NCBI RefSeq assembly: GCF_037860835.1
Contig: NZ_JBBEOG010000002.1
Location: 372,001-436,000 of the forward strand
From: Aquipuribacter nitratireducens
Lineage (GTDB): Bacteria; Actinomycetota; Actinomycetes; Actinomycetales; JBBAYJ01
DNA: 64,000 nt
Reading direction: 5' to 3'
A model generated the notes under the pieces. That model made no database searches. It saw only the letters and a program-made list of their open reading frames with translations, and was not told where the DNA came from. Position numbers and translations under genes: made by a program. Positions 52,145 through 59,746 of this stretch are shown piece after piece. Numbering within the stretch: the stretch's first letter is position 1; each line of letters begins with the position of its first letter.

Positions 52145-54724
52145 GTGAGAGCAATCCGGCGCTTCACCGTCCGCACCGTGCTGCCCGAGCCCCTCGCGCC
52201 GCTCGGCGAGCTCGCGCTCAACCTTCGCTGGTCGTGGCACACCCCGACCCGTGACCTGTTCGCCTCCCTCGACCCGCGCAAGTGGGAGGCCGCCCGCCAC
52301 GAGCCCGCGCGCATGCTCGGGCTGCTCACGCCCGAGGAGCTGCAGGTCCTCGCCGAGGACGCCGCCCTCGTGCGCCGGGTACGCGCCGCGGCGGAGGAGC
52401 TGCACGGGTACCTCACGAGCGACCGGTGGTACCAGCGGCAGCAGGACGTGCCGGCGTCCATCGCGTACTTCTCGCCGGAGTTCGGCATCGCGGCGGCCCT
52501 GCCGCAGTACTCCGGGGGCCTCGGCATCCTCGCCGGCGACCACCTCAAGTCCGCCTCCGACCTCGGCGTGCCCGTCGTCGGTGTCGGGCTGTTCTACAAG
52601 ACCGGCTACTTCAAGCAGTCCCTGAGCCGCGACGGCTGGCAGCAGGAGACCTACCCCGTCCTCGACCCCGACGGCCTGCCGCTGTCGCTGCTGCGCGAGG
52701 AGGACGGCGCCCCCGCGGTGGTGACGGTCGGCCTGCCGGGCGGGCGCACGCTGCGCGCGCACGTGTGGCGCGCGCAGGTCGGGCGGGTGCCGCTGCTCCT
52801 CCTCGACTCCGACATCCCGGGCAACGACGAGCGGGCGCGCACGGTGACGGACCGGCTGTACGGCGGCAGCAAGGAGCACCGGCTCCAGCAGGAGATGCTC
52901 CTGGGCATCGGCGGCGTGCGGGCCCTGCGGCTGTTCTCCCGGCTCACCGGCGCGCCGGAGCCCGAGGTCTTCCACTCCAACGAGGGCCACGCGGGCTTCC
53001 TCGGGCTCGAGCGCATCCGCGAGCACGTCGAGGCCGGCCTCGAGTTCGACGAGGCGCTCGAGGCGGTGCGCGCGGGCACGGTCTTCACTACGCACACCCC
53101 CGTGCCCGCGGGCATCGACCGCTTCGGCCGGGACCAGATCGAGACGTACTTCGGCGGCGACAACGGCGTCGACGGCGTCCCGGTGGGCAAGGTGCTCGCG
53201 CTCGGCGCCGAGGACTTCGACGGCGGCGACCCCAGCGTCTTCAACATGGCCGTGATGGGCCTGCGTCTGGCGCAGCGCGCCAACGGGGTGTCCCGCCTCC
53301 ACGGGGTCGTGAGCCGCGACATGTTCGAGGGTCTCTTCCCGGGCTTCGACGCCACCGAGACGCCCATCTCCTCCATCACGAACGGCGTCCACGCGCCGAC
53401 GTGGGTGGACGACCGCGTCGTCGCGCTCCTCGCCGAGCAGGGCGGCGTCGTCGGCGACGGCTCCGACAAGGGCGCCGTCGACTGGTCGGCCGTCGAGCGG
53501 GTCCCCGACGAGGCCCTGTGGGCGCTGCGCCGCACGCTCCGCGAGCAGCTCGTGCAGGAGGCGCGGCGCCGGCTGCGGCGCTCGTGGCTGCGGCGCGGTG
53601 CCTCTCCCGCCGAGCTCGGGTGGGTCGACGACGCGCTCGACCCCGACGTCCTCACGATCGGCTTCGCGCGCCGGGTGCCGACGTACAAGCGGCTCACCCT
53701 CATGCTGCGGGACCCGGAGCGGCTCAAGGCCCTGCTCACCCACCCGACCCGCCCGGTGCAGCTGCTCATCGCCGGCAAGTCCCACCCCGCCGACGAGGCG
53801 GGCAAGCGGCTCATCCAGCAGGTCATCCGCTTCGCCGACCAGCACGACGTGCGCCACCGCATCGCGTTCCTGCCGAACTACGACATCGCGATGGCGCAGT
53901 CGCTGTACCCGGGCTGCGACGTGTGGCTCAACAACCCGCTGCGCCCGCTCGAGGCGTGCGGTACGTCGGGGATGAAGGCCGCGCTGAACGGCGGGCTCAA
54001 CCTGTCCATCCTCGACGGCTGGTGGGACGAGTGGTTCGACGGCGAGAACGGCTGGGCGATCCCCACCGCCGACGGTGTCGACGACCCCGACCACCGCGAC
54101 GACCTCGAGGCCGCGGCGCTCTACGACCTCGTCGAGACGTCCGTCGCGGCCCGCTTCTACGACCGCGACGAGGCCGGCCTGCCGCGCCGGTGGCTGCAGA
54201 TGGTGCGGCACACGCTCGCGACGCTCGGGCCGAAGGTCCTCGCCGACCGCATGGTCGCCGACTACGTCGGGGAGCTGTACGCGCCGGCCGCCGTCGCCTC
54301 GCGCGAGCTCGACGGGACCCCGGACCACGCGGGGGCACGCGAGCTCGCGGCGTGGAAGCAGCGCGTGCTCCAGGGCTGGCACGCCGTCCGCGTCGACCAC
54401 GTCGAGTCCGGCGACGTCGCCGACTCCCCGCAGGTCGGTGACCCGCTGCGGGTCGACGCGTACGTGAGCCTCGGCGGCCTCGACCCGGACGACGTCGACG
54501 TCCAGCTGGTCCACGGCCGGGTCAACGACGCCGACTCCCTCACCGACGTCCGCTTCGAGCCGCTGGCGCACGCCGAGGCGTACGAGGGCGGGCGGCACCG
54601 CTTCTCGGCGACGCTCGAGCTGCGCCGCACCGGCCCGTTCGGGTACACGGTGCGGGTGCTCCCGCGCCACGACGCGCTGTCGTCGGTCGCCGAGCTCGGG
54701 CTGGTTGCCAACGCGGGCTCCTGA
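52145..54724 (+). CDS. glgP: Alpha-glucan (glycogen) phosphorylase
   Basis: PLP enzyme releasing glucose-1-phosphate from alpha-glucan ends. The 859 residues are of the actinobacterial/Thermotoga-like type with an N-terminal DUF3417 domain (RTVLPEPLAPLGELALNLRWSWH). Further motifs are YFSPEFGIAAALPQYSGGLGILAGDHLKSASDLG, HSNEGHAGFLGLERI and the PLP lysine in CGTSGMKAALNGGLNLSILDGWWDE. GTG 52145 matches family N-termini starting RAIRRFTVRTVLP. Last gene of the GlgE-locus block. Confidence 0.95.
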   Translation: MRAIRRFTVRTVLPEPLAPLGELALNLRWSWHTPTRDLFASLDPRKWEAARHEPARMLGLLTPEELQVLAEDAALVRRVRAAAEELHGYLTSDRWYQRQQDVPASIAYFSPEFGIAAALPQYSGGLGILAGDHLKSASDLGVPVVGVGLFYKTGYFKQSLSRDGWQQETYPVLDPDGLPLSLLREEDGAPAVVTVGLPGGRTLRAHVWRAQVGRVPLLLLDSDIPGNDERARTVTDRLYGGSKEHRLQQEMLLGIGGVRALRLFSRLTGAPEPEVFHSNEGHAGFLGLERIREHVEAGLEFDEALEAVRAGTVFTTHTPVPAGIDRFGRDQIETYFGGDNGVDGVPVGKVLALGAEDFDGGDPSVFNMAVMGLRLAQRANGVSRLHGVVSRDMFEGLFPGFDATETPISSITNGVHAPTWVDDRVVALLAEQGGVVGDGSDKGAVDWSAVERVPDEALWALRRTLREQLVQEARRRLRRSWLRRGASPAELGWVDDALDPDVLTIGFARRVPTYKRLTLMLRDPERLKALLTHPTRPVQLLIAGKSHPADEAGKRLIQQVIRFADQHDVRHRIAFLPNYDIAMAQSLYPGCDVWLNNPLRPLEACGTSGMKAALNGGLNLSILDGWWDEWFDGENGWAIPTADGVDDPDHRDDLEAAALYDLVETSVAARFYDRDEAGLPRRWLQMVRHTLATLGPKVLADRMVADYVGELYAPAAVASRELDGTPDHAGARELAAWKQRVLQGWHAVRVDHVESGDVADSPQVGDPLRVDAYVSLGGLDPDDVDVQLVHGRVNDADSLTDVRFEPLAHAEAYEGGRHRFSATLELRRTGPFGYTVRVLPRHDALSSVAELGLVANAGS

Positions 54725-54767
54725 CCCCACGGCACGTGCGCGGCTGAGGAGCGGCGCGCTGCGCTGA

Positions 54768-55532
54768 TCAGGACGGCGGCGACCCGGAGTCGCCGCCCTG
54801 GGCGGCCACCTCGGCGGCGGCGCGGGCTGCTGCCTCCGGTTCGAGGTAGCGTCCGCCGCGGACCACGGGCACGAGGTCGTCATCGAGCTCGTACACGAGG
54901 GGCATGCCCGTCGGGACGTTGAGGTGTGGCACCTCGTCCGGCGTCATGGCGTCCAGGTGGGACACCAGGGCGCGGAGGGAGTTGCTGTGCCCCACCACCA
55001 GCGGGACCTGCCCGGCTCGCAGCTGGGGGACCAGCACCTGCTCCCAGTGGGGGAGCAGGCGCGAGACGACATCGGCGAGGCTCTCCGTCCGTGGTGTCTG
55101 CTCCGGCGACAGGTCGCGGTAGCGAGGGTCGCAGAGCAGCTCGGCGTGCGCTGCCGGGCTGCGCGGAGGGGGCGCGACGTCGTAGGAGCGTCGCCAGGCG
55201 CGGTACCGCTCGTCGCCGTGCTCGGCTCGCACGGCGCTGCGCTGGTGGCCCTCCAGTGCCCCGTAGCAGCGTTCGTTGAGGCGCCACGAGCGGTGGACGG
55301 GCAGCCAGGCCCGCCCTGCCGCGGTCACCGTGATCGCACCTGTCCACGCCGAGCGGGTGAGCAGGGAGGTGTGCAGGACGGTGGGGAGCAGGCCCGCGTC
55401 GGCCAGCAGCCTGCCCGCGCGGTGCGCCCGCTGCTCCCCGTCCGGGGTGAGGTCCACGTCGACCCAGCCAGCGAACCGGCCGGCGGCGTTCCACGCGCTC
55501 TGGCCGTGGCGGAGCAGCAGCAGGGTGGGCAC
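54768..55532 (-). CDS. gpmA: 2,3-bisphosphoglycerate-dependent phosphoglycerate mutase
   Basis: Histidine-phosphatase-superfamily enzyme interconverting 3- and 2-phosphoglycerate. The 254 residues contain the phospho-histidine motif LLLLRHGQSAWN, WVDVDLTPDGEQRA, LNERCYGALEGHQRS and VVGHSNSLRALVSHLD. GTG 55532 lies just before the RHG strand. Several conserved positions are less typical (GRFAGWVDVDLTPDG), and the position in the accessory stretch suggests a second, possibly acquired, copy; an alternative is a related phosphatase. Confidence 0.85.
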   Translation of the reverse strand: MPTLLLLRHGQSAWNAAGRFAGWVDVDLTPDGEQRAHRAGRLLADAGLLPTVLHTSLLTRSAWTGAITVTAAGRAWLPVHRSWRLNERCYGALEGHQRSAVRAEHGDERYRAWRRSYDVAPPPRSPAAHAELLCDPRYRDLSPEQTPRTESLADVVSRLLPHWEQVLVPQLRAGQVPLVVGHSNSLRALVSHLDAMTPDEVPHLNVPTGMPLVYELDDDLVPVVRGGRYLEPEAAARAAAEVAAQGGDSGSPPS

Positions 55533-55663
55533 CTGAGGATCCTGCTGCAGCCGCCGTCCGGCGGCTCGTCCTGGTTCGGCGCTCCGTCGCCGCGTGAGAA
55601 TCCGACAACAGATCGTCCCCCGGGGCAGGCACGGCGCTCGTGGCATGTCGCATCGGGCCGTGT

Positions 55664-55669
55664 CACACT
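55664..55669 (+). promoter_or_regulatory. -10-like box of the vapBC pair
   Basis: CACACT, six bases before ATG 55676. The 143-nt gap toward gpmA shows no other clear element. Confidence 0.4.
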
Positions 55670-55675
55670 TGCCCG

Positions 55676-55918
55676 ATGGATGCCACGCTCGTGCTCGGAC
55701 AGCAGGGCCGTCTTGTCATCCCTGCCGACGTGAGGGCCGCCCTGGGACTGGCTCCCGGTGACCGTCTGCACCTGCACCTGGCGGGACGCCGGCTCGTCCT
55801 GGAGCGTCAGCAGGACGCCGCCGCAGAGCTGCGGGGCTTCGCCGCCTCGGTGCCTGCCTCCCGCTCCCTGGTCGAGCAGCTCCTCGCCGAGCGGCGTGAG
55901 GCAGCAGCCCGCGAATGA
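55676..55918 (+). CDS. vapB: AbrB/MazE-type antitoxin (VapB)
   Basis: An 80-residue swapped-hairpin DNA-binding antitoxin: [31 protein letters not shown] is the AbrB/SpoVT fold, followed by a helical tail (residues 45-80) that would block the toxin. Start set by the -10-like box. It overlaps the toxin gene by four bases (ATGA), the usual antitoxin-first order, and probably represses its own promoter. Confidence 0.9.
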   Translation: MDATLVLGQQGRLVIPADVRAALGLAPGDRLHLHLAGRRLVLERQQDAAAELRGFAASVPASRSLVEQLLAERREAAARE

Positions 55919-56295
55919 CCGTGCTCGACGCGTCTGCGGTCCTCGCCCTCCTGCACGACGAAGCCGGCGCGGACATGGTCATGGCTGTCCTGCCCGGCTC
56001 GCTGCTGGGGGCAGCCAACCTGGCCGAGGTCATCGGCAAGCTGGTCGACGAGGACGTCGACCCCGCGCGGCTGCGGGAGCTGCTCGGTGCCGCAGGCGTG
56101 CGGGTGGAACCAGTGACCGAAGCCGATGCCGAGCTCGCGGGCGCCATGCGAGGCCTCCCCGGCGGTCGTTCGCTGTCCCTCGGGGACCGCTGCTGCCTCG
56201 CCCTGGCGGTCCGCAGCGATCCGCCGCAGGTCCTCACGGCGGACCGGGCCTGGGCGGACCTCGACGTCCCGGTCGACGTGCGACTGGTCCGGTAG
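55915..56295 (+). CDS. vapC: PIN-domain ribonuclease toxin (VapC)
   Basis: A 126-residue PIN-domain RNase, toxin of the pair. All four acidic residues are present: D5 ([11 protein letters not shown]), the glutamate in [12 protein letters not shown], the aspartate in [12 protein letters not shown] and the aspartate in LTADRAW. Target RNA unknown (tRNA or rRNA in known VapC). No truncation, so the module looks functional. Confidence 0.92.
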   Translation: MTVLDASAVLALLHDEAGADMVMAVLPGSLLGAANLAEVIGKLVDEDVDPARLRELLGAAGVRVEPVTEADAELAGAMRGLPGGRSLSLGDRCCLALAVRSDPPQVLTADRAWADLDVPVDVRLVR

Positions 56296-56309
56296 CGGAT
56301 CGGTATCCG
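56296..56309 (+). terminator. Small hairpin after vapC
   Basis: CGGAT and ATCCG form a 5-bp stem with loop CGGT immediately after the vapC TAG. Weak support. Confidence 0.3.
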
Positions 56310-56353
56310 GTGAGCCGGTGCCGCGTTCTCGAACGCTCCCTGAGTTCGGGTCG

Positions 56354-56737
56354 TCAGCGCCCCCACAACTCCATCTGCAACGACGCGAACGCCAGGAACG
56401 GCAGGAGGAGTAGGACGTTGACCAGCGAGATCAGACAGGCGGGGCGGAGCCATGGCGCCCGGCGACGCACCGCCATCACAGTCAGAGGTGCAGCGAGCAT
56501 CGCCATCGGACCCGCCGCAAGGACTGCCCAGAACGAGGCGACAAAGAGCCAGGCGGAGGCCAGGAGCATCGACCCGGCGTAGAGCGCGACCGACAGCAAC
56601 CAGGGCGCCGCCAGCAGCGCCGTCGCCATGAAGCCCGAGCGCAGCACCCGGTCGTCTCGCCGCGACCCCAGCGGCGCGGAGGGCGCCATGGGCACACTCG
56701 TCATGGCCGAGCCCCTACGAACGAACGTGCACTTCAT
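56354..56737 (-). CDS. Small membrane protein, unknown
   Basis: A 127-residue protein with three TM helices (about residues 36-58, 62-88 and 100-122) and a basic loop AVRRRAPWLRPA. I do not recognise a family. ATG 56737 is chosen because GGGAGG lies four bases upstream; ATG 56755 has no such site. Codon bias is weaker than in core genes, as in the neighbouring accessory genes. Confidence 0.6.
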   Translation of the reverse strand: MKCTFVRRGSAMTSVPMAPSAPLGSRRDDRVLRSGFMATALLAAPWLLSVALYAGSMLLASAWLFVASFWAVLAAGPMAMLAAPLTVMAVRRRAPWLRPACLISLVNVLLLLPFLAFASLQMELWGR

Positions 56738-56867
56738 CGGTCCTCCCTCTCGCATCAGCGTGCACGAGCAGCACCGTCTGCATGGCCCTGTTCGTGACGT
56801 TCATCCGCGAGGGCGTTGGTCCCAGCAGGGGATGGCTAGCTGGCGATCGTTCGCGAGGCGTTGCTGA

Positions 56868-57095
56868 TCACTCCTCATGGCGTCGACGAGCTCCCCGGCC
56901 CGATGTGGGGTAGCCAGGCAAACCCGCCAGGTACCAGATCACGACCACGATCAGTGGCAGCGCAAGCAAGCCCCACTGCGGCCCCGCCTGCAGAGCCAGG
57001 ATCGCGATGACGAGGAGGCCTACGCCTACCAAGATCAGTACATGGTCGCTGCCTCTCACGACTGATGAGCCAGAACGCTCGACCTGAATCGGCAC
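56868..57095 (-). CDS. Small two-helix membrane protein, possibly frameshifted
   Basis: Up to 75 residues with two adjacent TM helices (DHVLILVGVGLLVIAILALQAG and WGLLALPLIVVVIWYLAGL) and a basic C-terminus. The start is unclear: GTG 57095 has no Shine-Dalgarno. A second frame on the same strand (from ATG 57186 to 56875) opens with another plausible TM helix, MSDAVALLLLVAAFASFG, then loses membrane character where this frame begins. Two overlapping genes or one frameshifted three-helix gene are both possible. Confidence 0.45.
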   Translation of the reverse strand: MPIQVERSGSSVVRGSDHVLILVGVGLLVIAILALQAGPQWGLLALPLIVVVIWYLAGLPGYPTSGRGARRRHEE

Positions 57096-57444
57096 TTGAC
57101 CGCAGCCTCGGCCACTGTCGGTACCCGTCCAAGCCGAACGACGCGAACGCAGCCACGAGGAGGAGCAACGCGACGGCGTCCGACATACCCACCACCTTGC
57201 CCGATCACCGGCGGGGTAGATGGGGGCCCGACTACCGAAGACTGACCGGTCAAGCGCTCAGCCGGCGACCGACTCCGCCTCCCGTCGCACCTGGGTCCCG
57301 CCGAGGATCGGCACGCTCCGCATGCCGATCCGCATGCGGGGCGGCGTCAACCGGCGGACGAGGGCGGCGCTGGCCGGCATGGTCGAATCCCTCGACGAGT
57401 GGCCGCTCCGCCGGACGGCGCCAGCGTTCGGGCACCATGAGTCG

Positions 57445-57861
57445 GTGAGGGACTCGCACGTAGGGGCCGGGGAGGGGGAGGCTCATTCGACGGGCACGCG
57501 GCCTGCGCTCCCGCGGTCCTGGGAAACGGCCGTCCTGTCGTTGTTGCTCGGTGTCCCCCCGGGCGTGCTGGCAGCGTTCTGGTTGGACTACTGGATGGGC
57601 GAGCAGAGGGCACGGGCGCTTTCTCCAGACGACTACGCGCTGTACGACCCCCACGGCTATGTGCTGGTGTTCGGGTCCCTGCTCCTCCTCGGCCTGGTCC
57701 TGCTGGCCGGTCTCGCGCTCCTGCCGTGGACGCTGCGGCTCGCCCGCCGTCGCGTACGGGCCGTCTGGCTCCCCGTGGCCTTGAACGCCATCGATCTTCT
57801 GCCGCTGCTTGGCCTGGCACTGCTTCTTCTCGCTGCGTTGTCGGCGCCTTTTCGCCCATGA
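57445..57861 (+). CDS. Small membrane protein, unknown
   Basis: About 138 residues with three TM helices (LLSLLLGVPPGVLAAFWLDY, VLVFGSLLLLGLVLLAGLALL and IDLLPLLGLALLLLAALS) and a polar loop GEQRARALSPDDYALYDPHGY. GTG 57445 is chosen because CACCAT ends six bases before it and the upstream in-frame stretch (back to 57220) is Arg-rich with no homology or membrane character. No family recognised. Confidence 0.5.
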   Translation: MRDSHVGAGEGEAHSTGTRPALPRSWETAVLSLLLGVPPGVLAAFWLDYWMGEQRARALSPDDYALYDPHGYVLVFGSLLLLGLVLLAGLALLPWTLRLARRRVRAVWLPVALNAIDLLPLLGLALLLLAALSAPFRP

Positions 57862-58014
57862 GGCGGGCGGTACCTTGCCCGCACAGGCATCGGCTACCGG
57901 CGACGGCGTCTCGTTCTGATGCGGGGGTGGTGATGGCGGCTAGAGGGTTGCGCTTCGGCGGACGATGCTCCCGGCACCGTGGTCAGCATGGCTACGGCGA
58001 GGGAGGATGTCCGC

Positions 58015-58563
58015 ATGGCGGAGCGTCGCGGGGGGCGCCGGGCTCGTACGCCCACGGCGGCTGAGCTGAAGGCTGAGCGTCGCACGCGTGCAGCCGTGCT
58101 CGTCAGCCTCGGATTCCTGTCGCTTCTCGGAGTCGTCTTCCTGCTCGGCGCAGTGGACAGCGTCCGAGACGAACGCGCCTTCGAGGCGGGGGTCGCCCGG
58201 ACGACTGCGACGGTGCTCTCCATCGACTACGAGCGCCGTACCCCTGTAGTTCAGCTGCGCTTCGAGACGCGTGGAGGCGGTGTTGTCGAGGCTGCCACCA
58301 AGGAGTTCACACCGCCGGAGGGCGATTACCGGCTGCTCGCCGAGGGGGACTCGCTAGACGTCATCTACCAGCTCGACGCGCCGGCTCGAGTCCGCGCGGT
58401 CGAGTGGTCCGAGCAGTACTGGCATGCGTGGGAACTGGGGCTGCTGGGCGCCTTCTTTCTGCTGTTGGCCTGGGGGCCGTTCGCTGTTGACATGCTGGCG
58501 CGGGTATGGGCGGCTGCCCGCGGGTCCCAGGCCGAGTGGGTCAACGACGCCTCGGCGGAGTGA
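58015..58563 (+). CDS. DUF3592-like membrane protein
   Basis: A 182-residue protein with TM helices at about 26-48 and 138-160 enclosing a beta-rich domain typical of DUF3592: TATVLSIDYERRTPVVQLRFETRGG and EGDSLDVIYQLDAPARVRAVEW. Function unknown; such proteins are often near toxins or secretion genes. ATG 58015 has GGGAGG eight bases upstream, better than the ATGs at 57988 or earlier. Confidence 0.72.
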   Translation: MAERRGGRRARTPTAAELKAERRTRAAVLVSLGFLSLLGVVFLLGAVDSVRDERAFEAGVARTTATVLSIDYERRTPVVQLRFETRGGGVVEAATKEFTPPEGDYRLLAEGDSLDVIYQLDAPARVRAVEWSEQYWHAWELGLLGAFFLLLAWGPFAVDMLARVWAAARGSQAEWVNDASAE

Positions 58564-58655
58564 CAGCAAAGCATCTAGTCCGAGGATGTCGGCGTCCAGG
58601 CTGCTTGCCGTCCCGCTCACTGATCCAGTAGCGGACACGGCTGGCCGGCCGATGG

Positions 58656-58661
58656 AACACT
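58656..58661 (+). promoter_or_regulatory. -10-like box of the small zinc-finger gene
   Basis: AACACT, six bases before GTG 58668. Nothing else is visible between 58564 and 58655. Confidence 0.35.
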
Positions 58662-58667
58662 CAGGGC

Positions 58668-58949
58668 GTGCGGAACTGCGAGAAGGCGTTCCACCCGGAC
58701 CAGGCGTCCGCCCGTGCCGCGCTCTCCAGCATCCAGCAGAAGGCCGCCAGGAAGGACAAGCAGCGCCGGCTCCCTGTCCGGGTCTACCCGTGCGATTTGT
58801 GCGACGGCTGGCACCTCACGGCGCAGCCAGTGGACGGCCGAACGCCGCCGTGGGACCGCGACCCAGAGTGGGTCCGCCCGAACGGCACGGCGCACCTCCA
58901 GCAGCGGTCCGCCGCGGTCGTCACTGCGGCACGTCGACGACGCAAGTGA
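58668..58949 (+). CDS. Small zinc-finger-like protein
   Basis: A 93-residue basic protein. The pattern RNCEKAFHPDQASARAALSS ... YPCDLCDGWHLTAQ (one cysteine, then C-x2-C with a following WHLT) is found in small proteins of actinobacterial phages and accessory regions, function unknown; metal binding through the cysteines and histidine is likely. The tail is Arg-rich. The GTG start is set by the -10-like box. Confidence 0.6.
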   Translation: MRNCEKAFHPDQASARAALSSIQQKAARKDKQRRLPVRVYPCDLCDGWHLTAQPVDGRTPPWDRDPEWVRPNGTAHLQQRSAAVVTAARRRRK

Positions 58950-59082
58950 GACAGAGCAGGGTTAGCACGCACGGGTTCCCGTTCGGCCGTCTGGCGCTGC
59001 CTGACCGCTGTGGCCCCGCGCCGAAGGTGACATATTGCCGGTAGCCAACCGGCTGCCGGCTACGTTCAGATCGCGGTCGGGC

Positions 59083-59478
59083 TCAACTGTGAGGCGCACT
59101 CTGAGCACCCTCAAGCATGCGGCAGAACCAGTCAGCCGTGTCCTGTAGATCGTGGTCTGTGCCTGGCGTGTAGAGAGCACAGATGACAGCCCGAACGAGG
59201 TAGTCGCCCCGCCGGTTCGTGGCGACGTCGGTCCCGTTCTTCCGCTTTAGGTACTCCCAGCAAGCAACTCGAGCAGATGTGAGCTCCTCTGGACTGCTCT
59301 GCCCCTGGTTCCAATAGCGCTGGGCCACGGCCATCGCGTCAGCGCCCACCGTGGGCATTCGGGTTGTCCAGCGCGCTAGGTCCTGCAGCATCGCCTGGCT
59401 GAGGAACACCAGCGGAGGGCGGCCCGAAGCGGCAGCGTCCTCGGCGGCCGCCTTTACTGCCTCCGCAGGGTCCAGCAC
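59083..59478 (-). CDS. Unknown soluble protein
   Basis: A 131-residue helical protein: DPAEAVKAAAEDAAASG, LVFLSQAMLQDLARWTTRMPTVGADAMAVAQRYWNQG, then WEYLKRKNGTDVATNRRGDYLVRAVICALY and WFCRMLEGA. No family recognised. GTG 59478 is chosen because TAGAGT lies seven bases upstream on the minus strand. Base composition is lower in GC than core genes. It is the last gene of the accessory stretch before glgX. Confidence 0.55.
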   Translation of the reverse strand: MLDPAEAVKAAAEDAAASGRPPLVFLSQAMLQDLARWTTRMPTVGADAMAVAQRYWNQGQSSPEELTSARVACWEYLKRKNGTDVATNRRGDYLVRAVICALYTPGTDHDLQDTADWFCRMLEGAQSAPHS

Positions 59479-59485
59479 CCCTGCG

Positions 59486-59491
59486 ACTCTA
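59486..59491 (-). promoter_or_regulatory. -10-like box of the unknown gene
   Basis: TAGAGT on the minus strand, seven bases before GTG 59478. Confidence 0.45.
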
Positions 59492-59688
59492 CGGTCGAAG
59501 GCGGCTCCCGCGACGCGCCCTGCCCACGAGCAATTCAGGGTCGTGGGCCCTTGTGGCGATCCGGTCGAGTGGTCGCCCTCCCACCTGGCGCGCTCCCGCA
59601 GGCGGCGCCCTGGTTGTCCCCATAGCCGACCCTCCTCCGGGAACACCGACAGGCGATCGCCGATCGACCTGCGAGGACTCCCGCTCGT

Positions 59689-59711
59689 CCTGACAGACCT
59701 GTCCGGTCAGG
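59689..59711 (-). terminator. Hairpin downstream of glgX
   Basis: CCTGAC (59689-59694) pairs with GTCAGG (59706-59711), with an inner GACAG/CTGTC alternative. It lies 36 nt beyond the glgX stop. The rest of the 268-nt gap (59479-59746) holds no ORF; a 10-bp palindrome GGCGATCGCC near 59652 is the only other structure seen. Confidence 0.35.
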
Positions 59712-59746
59712 CGTCCCGCAACGGGTCGCCGTACGGCGACGCCGCC

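Noticed and set aside
51584-54883. Upstream extension of the glgE frame to about 1800 residues
   Set aside because: Everything before residue 1100 of that frame is antisense to glgP and the DUF1540 gene; GlgE homology and a -10-like box set the start at 51583.
57220-57444. Longer N-terminus for the membrane protein at 57445
   Set aside because: The extra 75 residues are Arg/Ser/Pro-rich, lack a start signal and overlap the promoter side of the opposite-strand genes.
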